A DNA stretch of 64,000 nucleotides from Hygrophila difformis (lineage: Eukaryota > Streptophyta > Magnoliopsida > Lamiales > Acanthaceae), in the NCBI GenBank assembly GCA_030278955.1, contig JAOANR010000010.1, positions 29,246,641 through 29,310,640 on the forward strand, in the 5' to 3' direction. Shown here piece after piece: positions 54,805-64,000 of this stretch. Numbering within the stretch: the first letter of the stretch is position 1; each line of letters starts with the position of its first letter. A program made the position numbers and the translations under genes. A model generated the notes under the pieces. The model searched no databases. It saw only the letters and a list, made by a program, of their open reading frames with translations, and was not told where the DNA came from.

Positions 54805-56014
54805 TGGCATGGGAGCCAAGTCAACAGCGTTGACCATCCCGGAGGGACCCTGCTCAAAACAGCGTGCCAAAAAATTCCTGACTGCTATTGCCAAAATATT
54901 ATCTGAGGAATCAGATAGATGGGAGCAGTCCAAATGCCGAGCAGAACAGATCAAAGGAAGCACAGTCATCCAGTGGGAACAGACAGAAGAATTCCGGACA
55001 GAACCGGGACCCATCACTCTGGGTCCCGCTTCTTCAGACTGAAAACAGAAAGCAGAATGACCTCCGGATGCAAAAACAGAACAAACCAGCATGAAGAGGT
55101 CAAAACGGAGGGTTCCGCCGTCACCGTCGCCGCCGCCGCCACCGCCGTCGCCGTCGCCGGAAACACCGCCGGAGCTCCAGCGGGGTTGCCGGAACCTGGC
55201 CGGAATCTGGTCGGAACTTGGTCGGAAAAGTCGCCGGTCAACGCCGGTCAACGGAAGTCAACGCCGGAGTCGTGAAGGACGGACCCAGTTCAGATTCAGT
55301 CTCGGAGTACTTTGTCGCGGAAACCCCTTGTCGCGGAAGAGGAGCCCTTGTCGCGGAAGGCCTTTTGTCGCGGAAGCCACTTTTGTCGCGGAGGCCCCTT
55401 GTCGCGGAAGGCCCCTTGTCGCGGAAGCCACTTTTGTCGCGGAAGCCACTTTTGTCGCGGAAGCCACTTTTGTCGCTATGCCAAGCTCCGCGACAAAGCC
55501 TGGTTCCGCGACTGGACCATCCAGAAGTTGCCACGTGCCCTCCTGCTCCTTTTGTCGCCAAGTCTCGACTTTTGTCGCTATGCCAAGCTCCGCGACACGG
55601 TCCTCAGTCCGCGACCAACCTATCTTTTCTTTCCCTGTTTTGTTGAAAACTCGTGTAGGGTTGTTTATTTCCTTCCTTTTGCTTGTTTAAGGGTTTCCCT
55701 ATATATATGGGATTCCTAACACTTTTGTAGCCACTTTTGATATTTGAATGAAATTGCTCTTCTTTTCAAAAGTCACTACCGAGAGACAAATTCTCTCAAA
55801 TCCATGGGTTTGATCCAAACTTGGCTTCGGCTATCAATCGAGTTTGAGACACCTCGATCGATTATCACTTTGAAGGATTGAAAGGAGGAAGGGGGTCACC
55901 ATATTGGAGGGGTTGGTTGTCTTCAAGTTTCCATCCATTCATAGTGAAGTCTCATTATCTTGTTCTTGCTTATTTTACCATTATTAGCCTATAGTATTCA
56001 ATCGATCCGTGGCA
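54805..56014 (+). mobile_element. 5' LTR of the inserted element
   Basis: About 1.21 kb from TGGCATGGGAGCC to CCGTGGCA. A TATA box (TATATATA, 55700-55707) lies after the GTCGCG array, marking U3/R. The LTR end is set by TG...CA and lies 9 bp before the PBS, so it could be a few bases longer. Confidence 0.85.
55312..55480 (+). repeat. TTGTCGCGGAAG array in U3
   Basis: About ten 17-21-bp units (TTGTCGCGGAAGCCACT and variants), with reversed CCGCGAC copies at 55486-55615. Upstream of the TATA box, so they may be promoter elements or methylation-dense islands. Repeated in the 3' LTR at 63294-63470. Confidence 0.85.
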
Positions 56015-56023
56015 TATTTAATT

Positions 56024-56036
56024 TGGTATCAGAGCC
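56024..56036 (+). other. Primer-binding site of the inserted element
   Basis: TGGTATCAGAGCC, initiator tRNA-Met type. Confidence 0.9.
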
Positions 56037-57856
56037 GTTGTTGAATCTATAGGTTTAGAAAATCCAAAAATATTTTGTTCTTCATTTTTCTCATTTTCGG
56101 AGTTACTGTTCCATTGGGATCCGTGCCTGAAAACTTGGAAATTTTGAAATCTGATTGAAGATTTGGATTCCTTGTGTTCTGGGCATGAATCTACATATGT
56201 GGATCATCAAATTTGGCCAAGGGAATCATTTTCTATGAATTTTTGAAGATCTTGGCCATATTTTCTTTTTCCACTTGTTCTTCATAGTGTTCTTAGTTTG
56301 TTCATCTTTTTCACACACCACCACTTCCCATTTGGAGCCACGTTCCATTTGGCAACTTATAATCATTCGTTTTCTAGGGGTTATAATGCCCAATTTTTTT
56401 CAAATCTTGATCATCCTCAAAAAATCCCTTTGAAGATTCATGAGTGTTCTTCATGTTCTTCATCCAAAACTCAAAAAGTTCATATACTTTGGTCTTTGAT
56501 CTTCAAGTTTTCTTGTTTTTGTGTTTGTCTTAGTCTTTTGAGTCTCATTGTGTGGATATTGCACTTGTCCCATTGCCTTGTGATTAAGATTTGCAAGATT
56601 GACACACTAGTGCTTCCATTTGCATCGGTTTTTGACAATCTGAACATTTTGTTTGAAGGAGACATTGATCCATCCGACCTGCTATATTTTGGGGAGCCTT
56701 TCCTACCATTTTTGGGTGTTATCTTTCATTTGGAAGTGGTTTGGAGGCAATCCGAGTTCATTTGGGGGTCCAAAGCGCAAAAACAAAAATACTGCCTGTG
56801 TGTGTCCGCGAGTGCACTGACTTTGAGAGTTCATTTGAATTTGAAGATCTTCATCAAAATTGATGAATCTTATATGAACAGAAAGATCTTCAAGTTAGCT
56901 TCAAGAGGGTTTTTGAATCAATCCGTTTGGATAAGAATTGAGGGTGTTATGGTCATTTTAGTGAAAGGTGCCAAAAACTGAACAAGGACGCAAGGACAGG
57001 CGCGTGAGAGCGCGTGAGTGGTCCAAAAGGGGTGATTCTTGTGCCCAAAGTTTCCTAATTCAAAGGAATATCTTATCCTCCATTGGCCTGTCGCGAAACC
57101 ATCATTTGGCGACACAATTCACGTCATATTTGCACCTGCATCGCAAGACCAACAGCTGCCCAAATTCAAAAGTTGTAAAAGTGGGCTTTCCATTGTTTTG
57201 GGCCATTACCACCTTCAAACTTCACCCATACATATCAAAGCCCATATCCAAACATTCCATACCTTATGTTTTTGAGTGTTTACAATAAAGTGGATATTGG
57301 ACTGGCACATTTGTGAAACCTAGCCCTTGAAGCCACTTGAGTTATTTAACAATAAAGTGGATATTGGACTGGCACATCTGTGAAACCTAGCCCTTGAAGC
57401 CATTTGAGTAAACCGAGGTCTTTTCTTGAGTGATTTTTCCTGTTGTGAGCTCTCTCTTCATACTTTTGGGCGGGACATTTTCTCTATATTTTCAATCAAG
57501 GATCGAATTTTGCCAAAAGTGAAGATTGAATTAAATTGATTGCAGATTGCACTACTCGGTTTTGCAAACCCGCATCATTTTGCATTGCATTTGCATATCA
57601 TACACAAATCCGTGCCTTTTCTTTTATTGAGTCAAGCACAGTATTCTGTCTCGTACTGTGAGTGTCTGTCTGTCATAAGCCAACTTTCTTTCCATCAGGT
57701 GAAGCTTTTGAGGTGATCTCTGACTCTTGTGCTTGAGCCAAGGTGGATTGAAGAAGTGATTGAGAGAGTTGAGTGATATACTGTAGAGAGATCAGTCTAC
57801 AAATTTCTGCAATTTTATTTCTAATCTGTTATACATATATTTTTCTAGTGTCTATC
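56037..57856 (+). other. Long leader between PBS and gag
   Basis: No convincing protein. A 63-bp tandem duplication (CAATAAAGTGGATATTGGAC core) lies at about 57284-57409. A 227-codon frame at 56298-56981 has no recognisable motif and T-rich composition; I treat it as chance. Confidence 0.5.
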
Positions 57857-59445
57857 ATGGCAGGAACCACGACGGATGATCTGGCCAAGCAGATTCAGGC
57901 TCTAACCAACATGGTAGCCGGATTATCCACCGAGATGGGAACTCTGTCTACCACTACCACTCAATTAACTACCAGGTTAAATGACATGGATGACAGGATG
58001 GAAGGACGTTTCACTGCTTTAAGTAACGACATCCGGACTGTGGAGGAGCGGATAGAGGAGACGAGATCGCGAAGATCTGATTTAGGGAGTATAATTGGCG
58101 AAATTGGTCCTCACCAGGGAATGCTGATTGCTGAACGGGAAATGGAGGAGATCGCACAACAGCAACAACAGGCACCAGTGCCAAATACCACCTCCACCAC
58201 CGGTTAATCAACCAGCCGCACCTGCACCCGCAGTACTCCCTCAAAATGCACCTCCTCCGGACGCACTTCCTCCGGCCGCAGTTCCACCAAATATTCCTGC
58301 TCCAGTTCCAGCTGGTCATCTGAGAGCAGCAGTCCGCAATGTTCCACGTGCTGACAGAGGAAGAAGGTATCATAATTATGACCCCGAACATGGTCGAAGG
58401 ATTCCAGGATACAACGGACAAGATTATCAGGATCCGGACGGGCCAGATCTGCGAGGTCTGAAATTACAGATTCCTACCTTCAAAGGAACAGGCGGACCCG
58501 ATGAATTTCTTGACTGGAGAGATGCGATAGAGCTATGTTTCCAACTGTACAACCATTCTGACATAATCAAAAATCAGATTGGCTGTAAGTGAATTCCGCG
58601 AGTATGCTCTTACTTGGTGGATCACTCATAATCGCATCCGAGCCAGACTGGCAGCAGCCCGATCTTGAAACATGGGAAGAATTTATGATAGAAATGGATC
58701 GTCGTTTTGTACCCCAATAACTACAGGATGGACTTATATATGAAGCTACAGGACTGTGTCCAAGGAAACAGGACTGTAGAAGAATATTATAAAGAGTTGG
58801 AGTACATTATGATGAGATCTGCCATACGGGAAGACGAAGGGCTATTCATCACCCGTTTCATCAAAGGATTGAGGCTCGACGTCCAGAAGGAGATCAAGCT
58901 CAGACAATTATGAGGATCTGCAGGAGTGCATTCATCTTGCTACTACATTGGATATCCAAATGAAGCAAGAACGAAGCCGCCAGCACTCCAGCTCACATTC
59001 TCATCCGCCAAGGCAGTGGAGTTCAAAGCCTGAAGCTGATAAGCATAAAACCTATCCAAAGGATGACAAAGGGAACAAGCCCCGAGGCTTCGAGTTAGGA
59101 AAAGATTTCCGAACTGATAGGCGAGATGATCGAAGGCCTCGAGAGCCAGACAGATATCGACCCAAAAGGGGAGATAAAGATATTATTTGTTATAAATGTC
59201 GCCAACCTGGCCATATTTCTCCTAATTGCCCTAATGTACGCAGAGCTAATGTAGTTACTACTGAAACAGGTGACTACCGAATTGTGGGCTTTGAAGAGGA
59301 TGAGGCGGAGGATGAAGACGAAGAAAGAGAAGCCGACGAGTATGGGTATGGCAGTGACGAGTCCGCAGACGAGTGCATCAATCAAGATGAAGTCCGTCTA
59401 CCCAACTTGGTCGCCATGAGAGTGTTGAATACTGAGAAACAGATT
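57857..59445 (+). pseudogene. gag of the inserted element, frameshifted
   Basis: Starts MAGTTTDDLAKQIQALTNMV with a heptad-rich coiled coil over residues ~1-90. After frame changes near 58205, 58590, 58700 and 58910 the capsid-type core is seen (FKGTGGPDEFLDWRDAIE; MKLQDCVQGNRTVEEYYKEL). A basic region leads to a canonical zinc knuckle CYKCRQPGHISPNC (59188-59229), then an acidic stretch. Gag forms the virus-like particle and binds element RNA. The frame runs into the protease region. Most breaks are single-base shifts with well-kept protein on both sides, which is unusual for old decay. Confidence 0.8.
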
Positions 59446-59836
59446 GACAACCCCGGACAACGAGCTTGCTCAAAGGGAGAATTTATTTCATTGTTATGGG
59501 GAGATTTGTGGAAATTTGACTTCTATTATTGTTGATAACGGTAGTTGTACCAATGTAATAAGTCTATATGCCGTAAGAAAGATGAAAATACCTACCGAAA
59601 ACCACACTCGTCCATACCAACTCCATTGGATGAATGATAGTGGGAGTACGAAGGTAACCATGAGAGCTAAAGTACCATTAAACATAGGGACTTATTATTC
59701 TGAGAATGTAGAATGTGACGTTGTACCTATGACCGCTTGTCACCTACTCCTTGGTCGTCCTTGGATGTTCGACAAATCAGTCATGTACAACGGGCGCAAA
59801 AACTCTTTATGTTTCTACACAGGGACAAAAGAATAG
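59446..59836 (+). pseudogene. Aspartic protease of the inserted element
   Basis: About 130 codons. The active-site-like SIIVDNGSCTNVIS lies at 59525-59566, with N where active retropepsins carry S or T after the catalytic D (59534-59536), followed by VECDVVPMTACHLLLGRPWM, the conserved second half. It cleaves Gag-Pol in active elements. The DNG form and a frame break make activity doubtful here. Confidence 0.7.
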
Positions 59837-60099
59837 CTGTCAAGCCATTATCTATGGCTACAGTTCATGCCAACCAGAAGACCCTGTTAGAAAATATTAA
59901 GAAGGAAGAAGCTGAATTTCAGCAAAAGCGGAAGGGTAAGGCTAAAGTGGATCAACAAGCACCTCGATCTAATAATGCTATTGCTTTTGCAGATCAATGC
60001 TTGCTGTCCACCCGGACTGAATTTTCAGGAGGCTATACAAGAACCCGAATTTTTCAGGTTACTGTCTCTTAGCCTTTGTTAAGCCAATTGTCTGTATTA

Positions 60100-61400
60100 A
60101 TGAAACAGTCTCTGCTGCACCTGATGTGCCTAATGAATTTCGCAGGATGCTGGATCGTAACAGGGACGTGTTTCCGAATGAAGTACCCGCGGGACTACCT
60201 CAATTCGAGGGATCGAACATCCGCATTGACTTTGTTCCCGGGGCCTCCATTCCAAATAGGCCAGCATACCGAATGAACCCGAAGAGACTAAAGAGATCCA
60301 GAAACAAGTCCAAGAGCTTTTGGACAAAGGTTGGGTTCGGGAGAGCCTGTCTCCCTGTGCTGTGCCTGTGCTACTTGTGCCGAAGAAGAATGGGACTTGG
60401 AGGATGTGCGTGGATTGCCGAGCCGTGAATGCGATCACGATCAAGTACCGCCATCCAATACCAAGGCTCGATGATATGTTGGACGAACTAGGTGGAGCGA
60501 GCATCTTTTCAAGATCGATCTTCGAAGTGGCTACCACAGATCAGAATGCAGCCCGGGGTGATGAGTGGAAGACAGCTTTCAAAACCAAGTTCGGGTTGTA
60601 CGAATGGCTGGTGATGCCATTCTGGACTGACAAACGGCGCCATCTACGTTCATGAGACTGATGAATGAGACATTGAGGATTTATATTGGAAAATTCGTTG
60701 TTGTATATTTTGATGATATACTTATTTACAGCAACTGTCTATCTGATCAAGTCTCTCATGTGGAACAGGTATTAAGGAAGCTGCGAGAAGCCCAACTGTA
60801 TGCCAACATGGAAAAATGCACCTTTTGTGTTCCAGAGGTGATATTTCTGGGTTTTATCGTCAGCAGTAAAAGGTCTTAAAGTGGATGAATCCAAGATAAC
60901 CGCCATAACTGAATGGAAGCCACCTACCTCAGTCCACGAAGTCAGGAGTTTCCTTGGGTTATGTGGGTTTTTCAGAAGATTCGTCCCACAGTTCAGTATA
61001 ATTGCTGCACCTCTGACTGCACTTCTCAAGAAGAGTACTCCATACAAATGGGGAATTGCCGAACAGAAAGCCTTTGAGGAGTTGAAAGAGAAAATGACCC
61101 ATGCTCCAGTCCTAGCACTACCTAACTTTGACTATCCATTCGAGATCGAATGCGATGCATCAGGAACTGGATGTGGAGCCGTGCTAATTCAAGAAGGCCG
61201 TCCAGTGGCCTATCACAGTGAGAAATTTTCGGGAGCTCAACTGAATTATTCTACTTATGACAAGGAGCTATCCGCTGTGATACGGGCACTGAAGAACCTG
61301 GCAACATTATTTGAGGAGCAGAGAGTTCATAATCCATACGGGACCATGATACCTTGAAGCATATCAGATCGCAGGATCAATTGAGCAGAAGACAGTGCAA
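60100..61400 (+). pseudogene. Reverse transcriptase and RNase H of the inserted element
   Basis: RT begins around FRRMLDRNRDVFPNEVP, with SPCAVPVLLVPKKNGTWRMC and NAITIKYRHPIPRLDDMLDE in the fingers/palm. The catalytic YFDDILIYS is at 60706 onward, and the thumb FLGLCGFFRRFVPQFSIIAA near 60940. RNase H starts FEIECDASGTGCGAVLIQEG at about 61141. At least four frame changes are visible (near 60280, 60500-60540, 60630, 60880); each is explained by one missing or added base, with the expected protein continuing in the next frame. It converts element RNA to DNA in working copies. As read here it cannot be translated through. Confidence 0.82.
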
Positions 61401-61499
61401 GGTGGAGTGGATTTCTGGAAACATTTCCGTATGTGATTAAATATAAGAAGGGCAAGGAAAATGTAGTAGCAGAGCTCTTTCGAGAAGATTGGCACTGAC

Positions 61500-62742
61500 C
61501 GCATATGCTACTACGCATTTGATTGGATTCGAACATATCGTGAGCTCTATAGCACTGATGCAGATTTCAAGGAAATCTGGGAGAAGACGGAGAAGCATGC
61601 CTTCAAGGAATACTCTCGTCTGGAGGGTTTCCTTTATTTTGGGAATCGATTATGCATACCGAAGGGTTCGATCAGGAACTGCTTGTTTAAAGAAGCACAC
61701 AGTGGAGATATGATGGACCATTTCGGGAGAAATGTCACTGTGTCCATACTATCTGATCGGTTCTTCTGGCCCGGATTACGAAGCAAGTGGAGGACTTCAT
61801 TGCGAAATGCATTACTTGCCTGAAGGCAAAATCCACTGTGAAGCCCATGGATTATACAAGGCTTTGCCCATCCCAGACGGCCCTTGGGTAGATTTGTCAA
61901 TGGACTTCGTTTTGGGGTTACCAGAACTGCCCGAGCAAAGGATTCCATCTTCGTGGTCGTTGACAGATTTTCCAAGATGGCCCATTTCATCCCATGTGCC
62001 AAAACAAATGATGCCACCCATGTGGCCAAGATATTCTTCAAGGAGGTTGTGCGCCCTGCACGGGATTCCGTAAGACCATTGTGTCAGACCGGGACGCCAA
62101 ATTTGTGAGTTACTTCTGGAAGTCACTGTGGTCTGAAATAGGTACAAAACTTCTTTTCTCTACGGCATATCACCCACAAACAGATGGCCAGACCGAATCT
62201 GTCAATCGGGTCCTTGGCAATCTGTTGAGGATAATCACATCTTCCAATTCTAAAAGTTGGGATGAATGCCTTCCATATATTGAGTTTGCCTATAACAGAC
62301 ATGTACACAGTGCCACACACATGTCACCATTTGAAATAGTTTATGGCTTTAACCCACTGACACCATTGGATTTGTTGCCCACTTCCTCCGAGTGAGCATA
62401 AAAATGCAGAGTTGGCAGGGACAGGGCGGAGAGCGATTAAGGATTTGCACAAGGACGTGCAGAAAAGTCTGGAAAGAGCCGCTGAGACATATGCGAAGTA
62501 CAATAATCGCGGCAGAAAGAAGCTCATACTCCACCCCGGGGATTGGGTTTGGGTGCACATGCGCAAGGAGCGATTTCCTATGAAACGACGCACCAAACTT
62601 TCTCCTCGAGGAGACGGACCATTTAGAGTTCTAGATAGAATAATGATAATGCTTATAGACTAGAACTGCCTGAGGAGTACGGACTGAATCCCACTTTTAA
62701 TGTTGCAGATTTGCAGCTGTACGAGAGGGACGACGAGGGATG
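61500..62742 (+). pseudogene. Integrase of the inserted element
   Basis: The zinc-binding region is blurred by frame changes near 61700-61830. The catalytic core shows [14 protein letters not shown] (first D) near 61890, [16 protein letters not shown] (second D) at 62084 and [18 protein letters not shown] (E) at about 62195, with the normal 35-residue spacing between the last two. The C terminus contains LHPGDWVWVHMRKERFP and RGDGPFRVLDRI, then FNVADLQLYERDDEGC and a TGA at about 62742, only 26 bp before the PPT. Such a short tail suits CRM or Reina chromoviruses better than Tekay. It inserts the element's cDNA in active relatives. Confidence 0.8.
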
Positions 62743-62767
62743 CTGATCGGTTGATGGCTCAACCTTC

Positions 62768-62782
62768 CGAAGGGGGAGGGGA
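62768..62782 (+). other. Polypurine tract of the inserted element
   Basis: CGAAGGGGGAGGGGA immediately before the 3' LTR start TGGCATGG at 62783. Confidence 0.8.
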
Positions 62783-64000
62783 TGGCATGGGAGCCAAGTC
62801 AACAGCGTTGACCATCCCGGAGGGACCCTGCTCAAAACAGCGTGCCAAAAAATTCCTGAGCTGCTATGCCAAAATATTATCTGAGGAATCAGATAGATGG
62901 GAGCAGTCCAAATGCCGAGCAGAACAGATCAAGGAAGCACAGTCATCCAGTGGGAACAGACAGAAGAATTCCTGACAGAACCGGGACCCATCACTTGGGT
63001 CCCGCTTCTTCAGACTGAAAACAGAAAGCAGAATGACCTCCGGAATGCAAAAACAGAAACAAACCAGCATGAAGAGGTTCAAAACGGAGGGTTCCGCCGT
63101 CACCGTCGCCCGCCGCCCGCCACCGCCGTCGCCGTCGCCGGAAACACCGCCGAGAGCTCCAGCGGGGTTGCCGGAACCTGAGCCGGAATCTGGTCGGAAC
63201 TTGGTCGGAAAAGTCGCCGGTCAACGCCGGTCACGGAAGTCAACGCCGGAGTCGTGAAGGACGGACCCAGTTCAGATTCAGTCTCGGAGTACTTTGTCGC
63301 GGAAACCCCTTGTCGCGGGAAGAGGAGCCCTTGTCGCGGAAGGCCTTTTGTCGCGGAAGCCACTTTTGTCGCGGAGGCCCCTTGTCGCGGAAGGCCCCTT
63401 GTCGCGGACGCCACTTTTGTCGCGGAGCCCTTTGTGTCGCGGAAGCACTTTTTGTCGCTATGCCAAGCTCCGCGACAAAGCCTGGGTTCCGCGACTGGAC
63501 AGTCCAAGAAGTTGCCACGTACCCTCCTGCTCCTTTTGTCGCCAAGTCTCGACTTTTGTCGCTATGCCCAGCTCCGCGACACGGTCCTCAGTCCGCGACC
63601 AAACCCTTTCTTTCCTTTCCCTGTTTTTGTTGAAAAACTCGTGTAGGGTTGTTTATTTCCTTCCTTTTGCTTGTTTAAGGGTTTCCCTATATATATGGGA
63701 TTCCTAACACTTTTGTAGCCACTTTTTGATATTTGAATGAAATTGCTCTTCTTTTCAAAAGTCACTAACCGAGAGACAAATTCTCTCAAATCCATGGGTT
63801 TGATCCAAACTTGGCTTCGGCTATCAATCGAGTTTGAGACACCTCGATCGATTATCACTTTGAAGGATTGAAAGGAGGAAGGGGGTCACCATATTGGAGG
63901 GGTTGGTTGTCTTCAAGTTTCCATCCATTCATAGTGAAGTCTCATTATCTTGTTCTTGCTTATTTTCCCATTATTAGCCTATAGTATTCAATCGATCCGT
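62783..64000 (+). mobile_element. 3' LTR of the inserted element, cut by the window end
   Basis: Aligns to 54805-56010 throughout. In the first ~500 bp I count only one or two substitutions but about a dozen 1-bp insertions or deletions, mostly in short homopolymers or GC runs. The TATA box lies at 63688-63696. The last base aligns with 56010. Confidence 0.9.

Larger units (their letters stand above)
54805..64000 (+). mobile_element. Chromovirus-like Ty3/gypsy element inserted in Tat pol
   Basis: Order: 5' LTR, PBS, long leader, gag, protease, RT, RNase H, integrase, PPT, 3' LTR. The 3' LTR stops at the window end, about 4 bp before the base that aligns with the 5' LTR end at 56014. If TSD is 5 bp, CTAAG (54800-54804) should follow just outside. 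The pol lineage looks CRM/Reina-like from integrase C-terminal wording, not certain. All coding frames are broken by 1-bp shifts. Confidence 0.88.

Noticed and set aside
54793..55719. Several 100-200-codon frames with repeated SRKPL or AEATFV words
   Set aside because: They are readings of the GTCGCG array of the LTR in different frames; repeated at 63100-63700 for the same reason.
56298..56981. 227-codon frame in the leader of the inserted element
   Set aside because: T-rich composition, no motif, and position between PBS and gag; likely chance, though a search would settle it.
54805..64000. Endogenous pararetrovirus
   Set aside because: No movement protein or coat features; LTRs, PPT, integrase and tRNA-iMet PBS make it an LTR retrotransposon.

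Overview
The window is a retrotransposon graveyard from a higher plant nuclear genome, most likely a eudicot and possibly an asterid (the lineage call is inference). It holds nested Ty3/gypsy LTR retrotransposons with TG...CA termini, 5-bp target-site duplications and primer-binding sites complementary to initiator tRNA-Met (TGGTATCAGAGCC). It also has two Stowaway-type MITEs, long AT and trinucleotide microsatellites, and decayed pieces of plant genes (a PMT-type methyltransferase, a JAZ-like N terminus, a plant mobile domain protein). I see no intact single-copy host gene.

Layout. 1-1607: GTCGCG-rich nested palindromes and AT-rich DNA. 1608-7824: two truncated elements head to head, forming an inverted repeat with 889-bp arms around a gag remnant. 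7825-10457: a 2.6-kb solo LTR of family A with TSD TTGGA. 10463-12149: intergenic DNA with a poly(A)-tailed insertion. 12150-31232: a family A element on the minus strand (TSD GCAAC), whose 5' LTR is split by a family B element on the plus strand at 21326-30652. 31233-39463: a PMT pseudogene, microsatellites, a MITE and clusters of CTTGGCCCGG motifs. 39464-43574: a 4.1-kb LTR of family D carrying a second MITE. 44131-54804: the 3' part of a Tat-lineage element on the minus strand, with pol, an antisense spliced plant-mobile-domain gene, a JAZ-like fragment, PPT and 3' LTR. 54805-64000: a chromovirus-like element inserted into that pol, its 3' LTR cut a few bases early by the window end.

How the parts fit. 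Elements A and B are sister non-autonomous elements with the same plan: LTR, PBS, a coiled-coil ORF on the sense strand, a spliced ORF on the antisense strand (matching, from memory, the domain called putative plant transposon protein), a remnant of integrase C terminus plus chromodomain, PPT and LTR. Neither codes for reverse transcriptase, so they presumably used enzymes of an autonomous Tekay/Del-type relative. The Tat element likewise carries an antisense gene, the PMD.

The signals I find most interesting are a hairpin whose stem covaries between four LTR families and sits just before a splice-acceptor-like sequence; the conserved A/B two-ORF architecture; a 45-nt CTACGT hairpin shared by unrelated gypsy lineages; and variable tandem arrays at the same LTR position but with unrelated units, one of them a run of Pol III B-box matches. 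LTR divergence in the last element is dominated by 1-bp indels, so its frameshifts may be sequence error.
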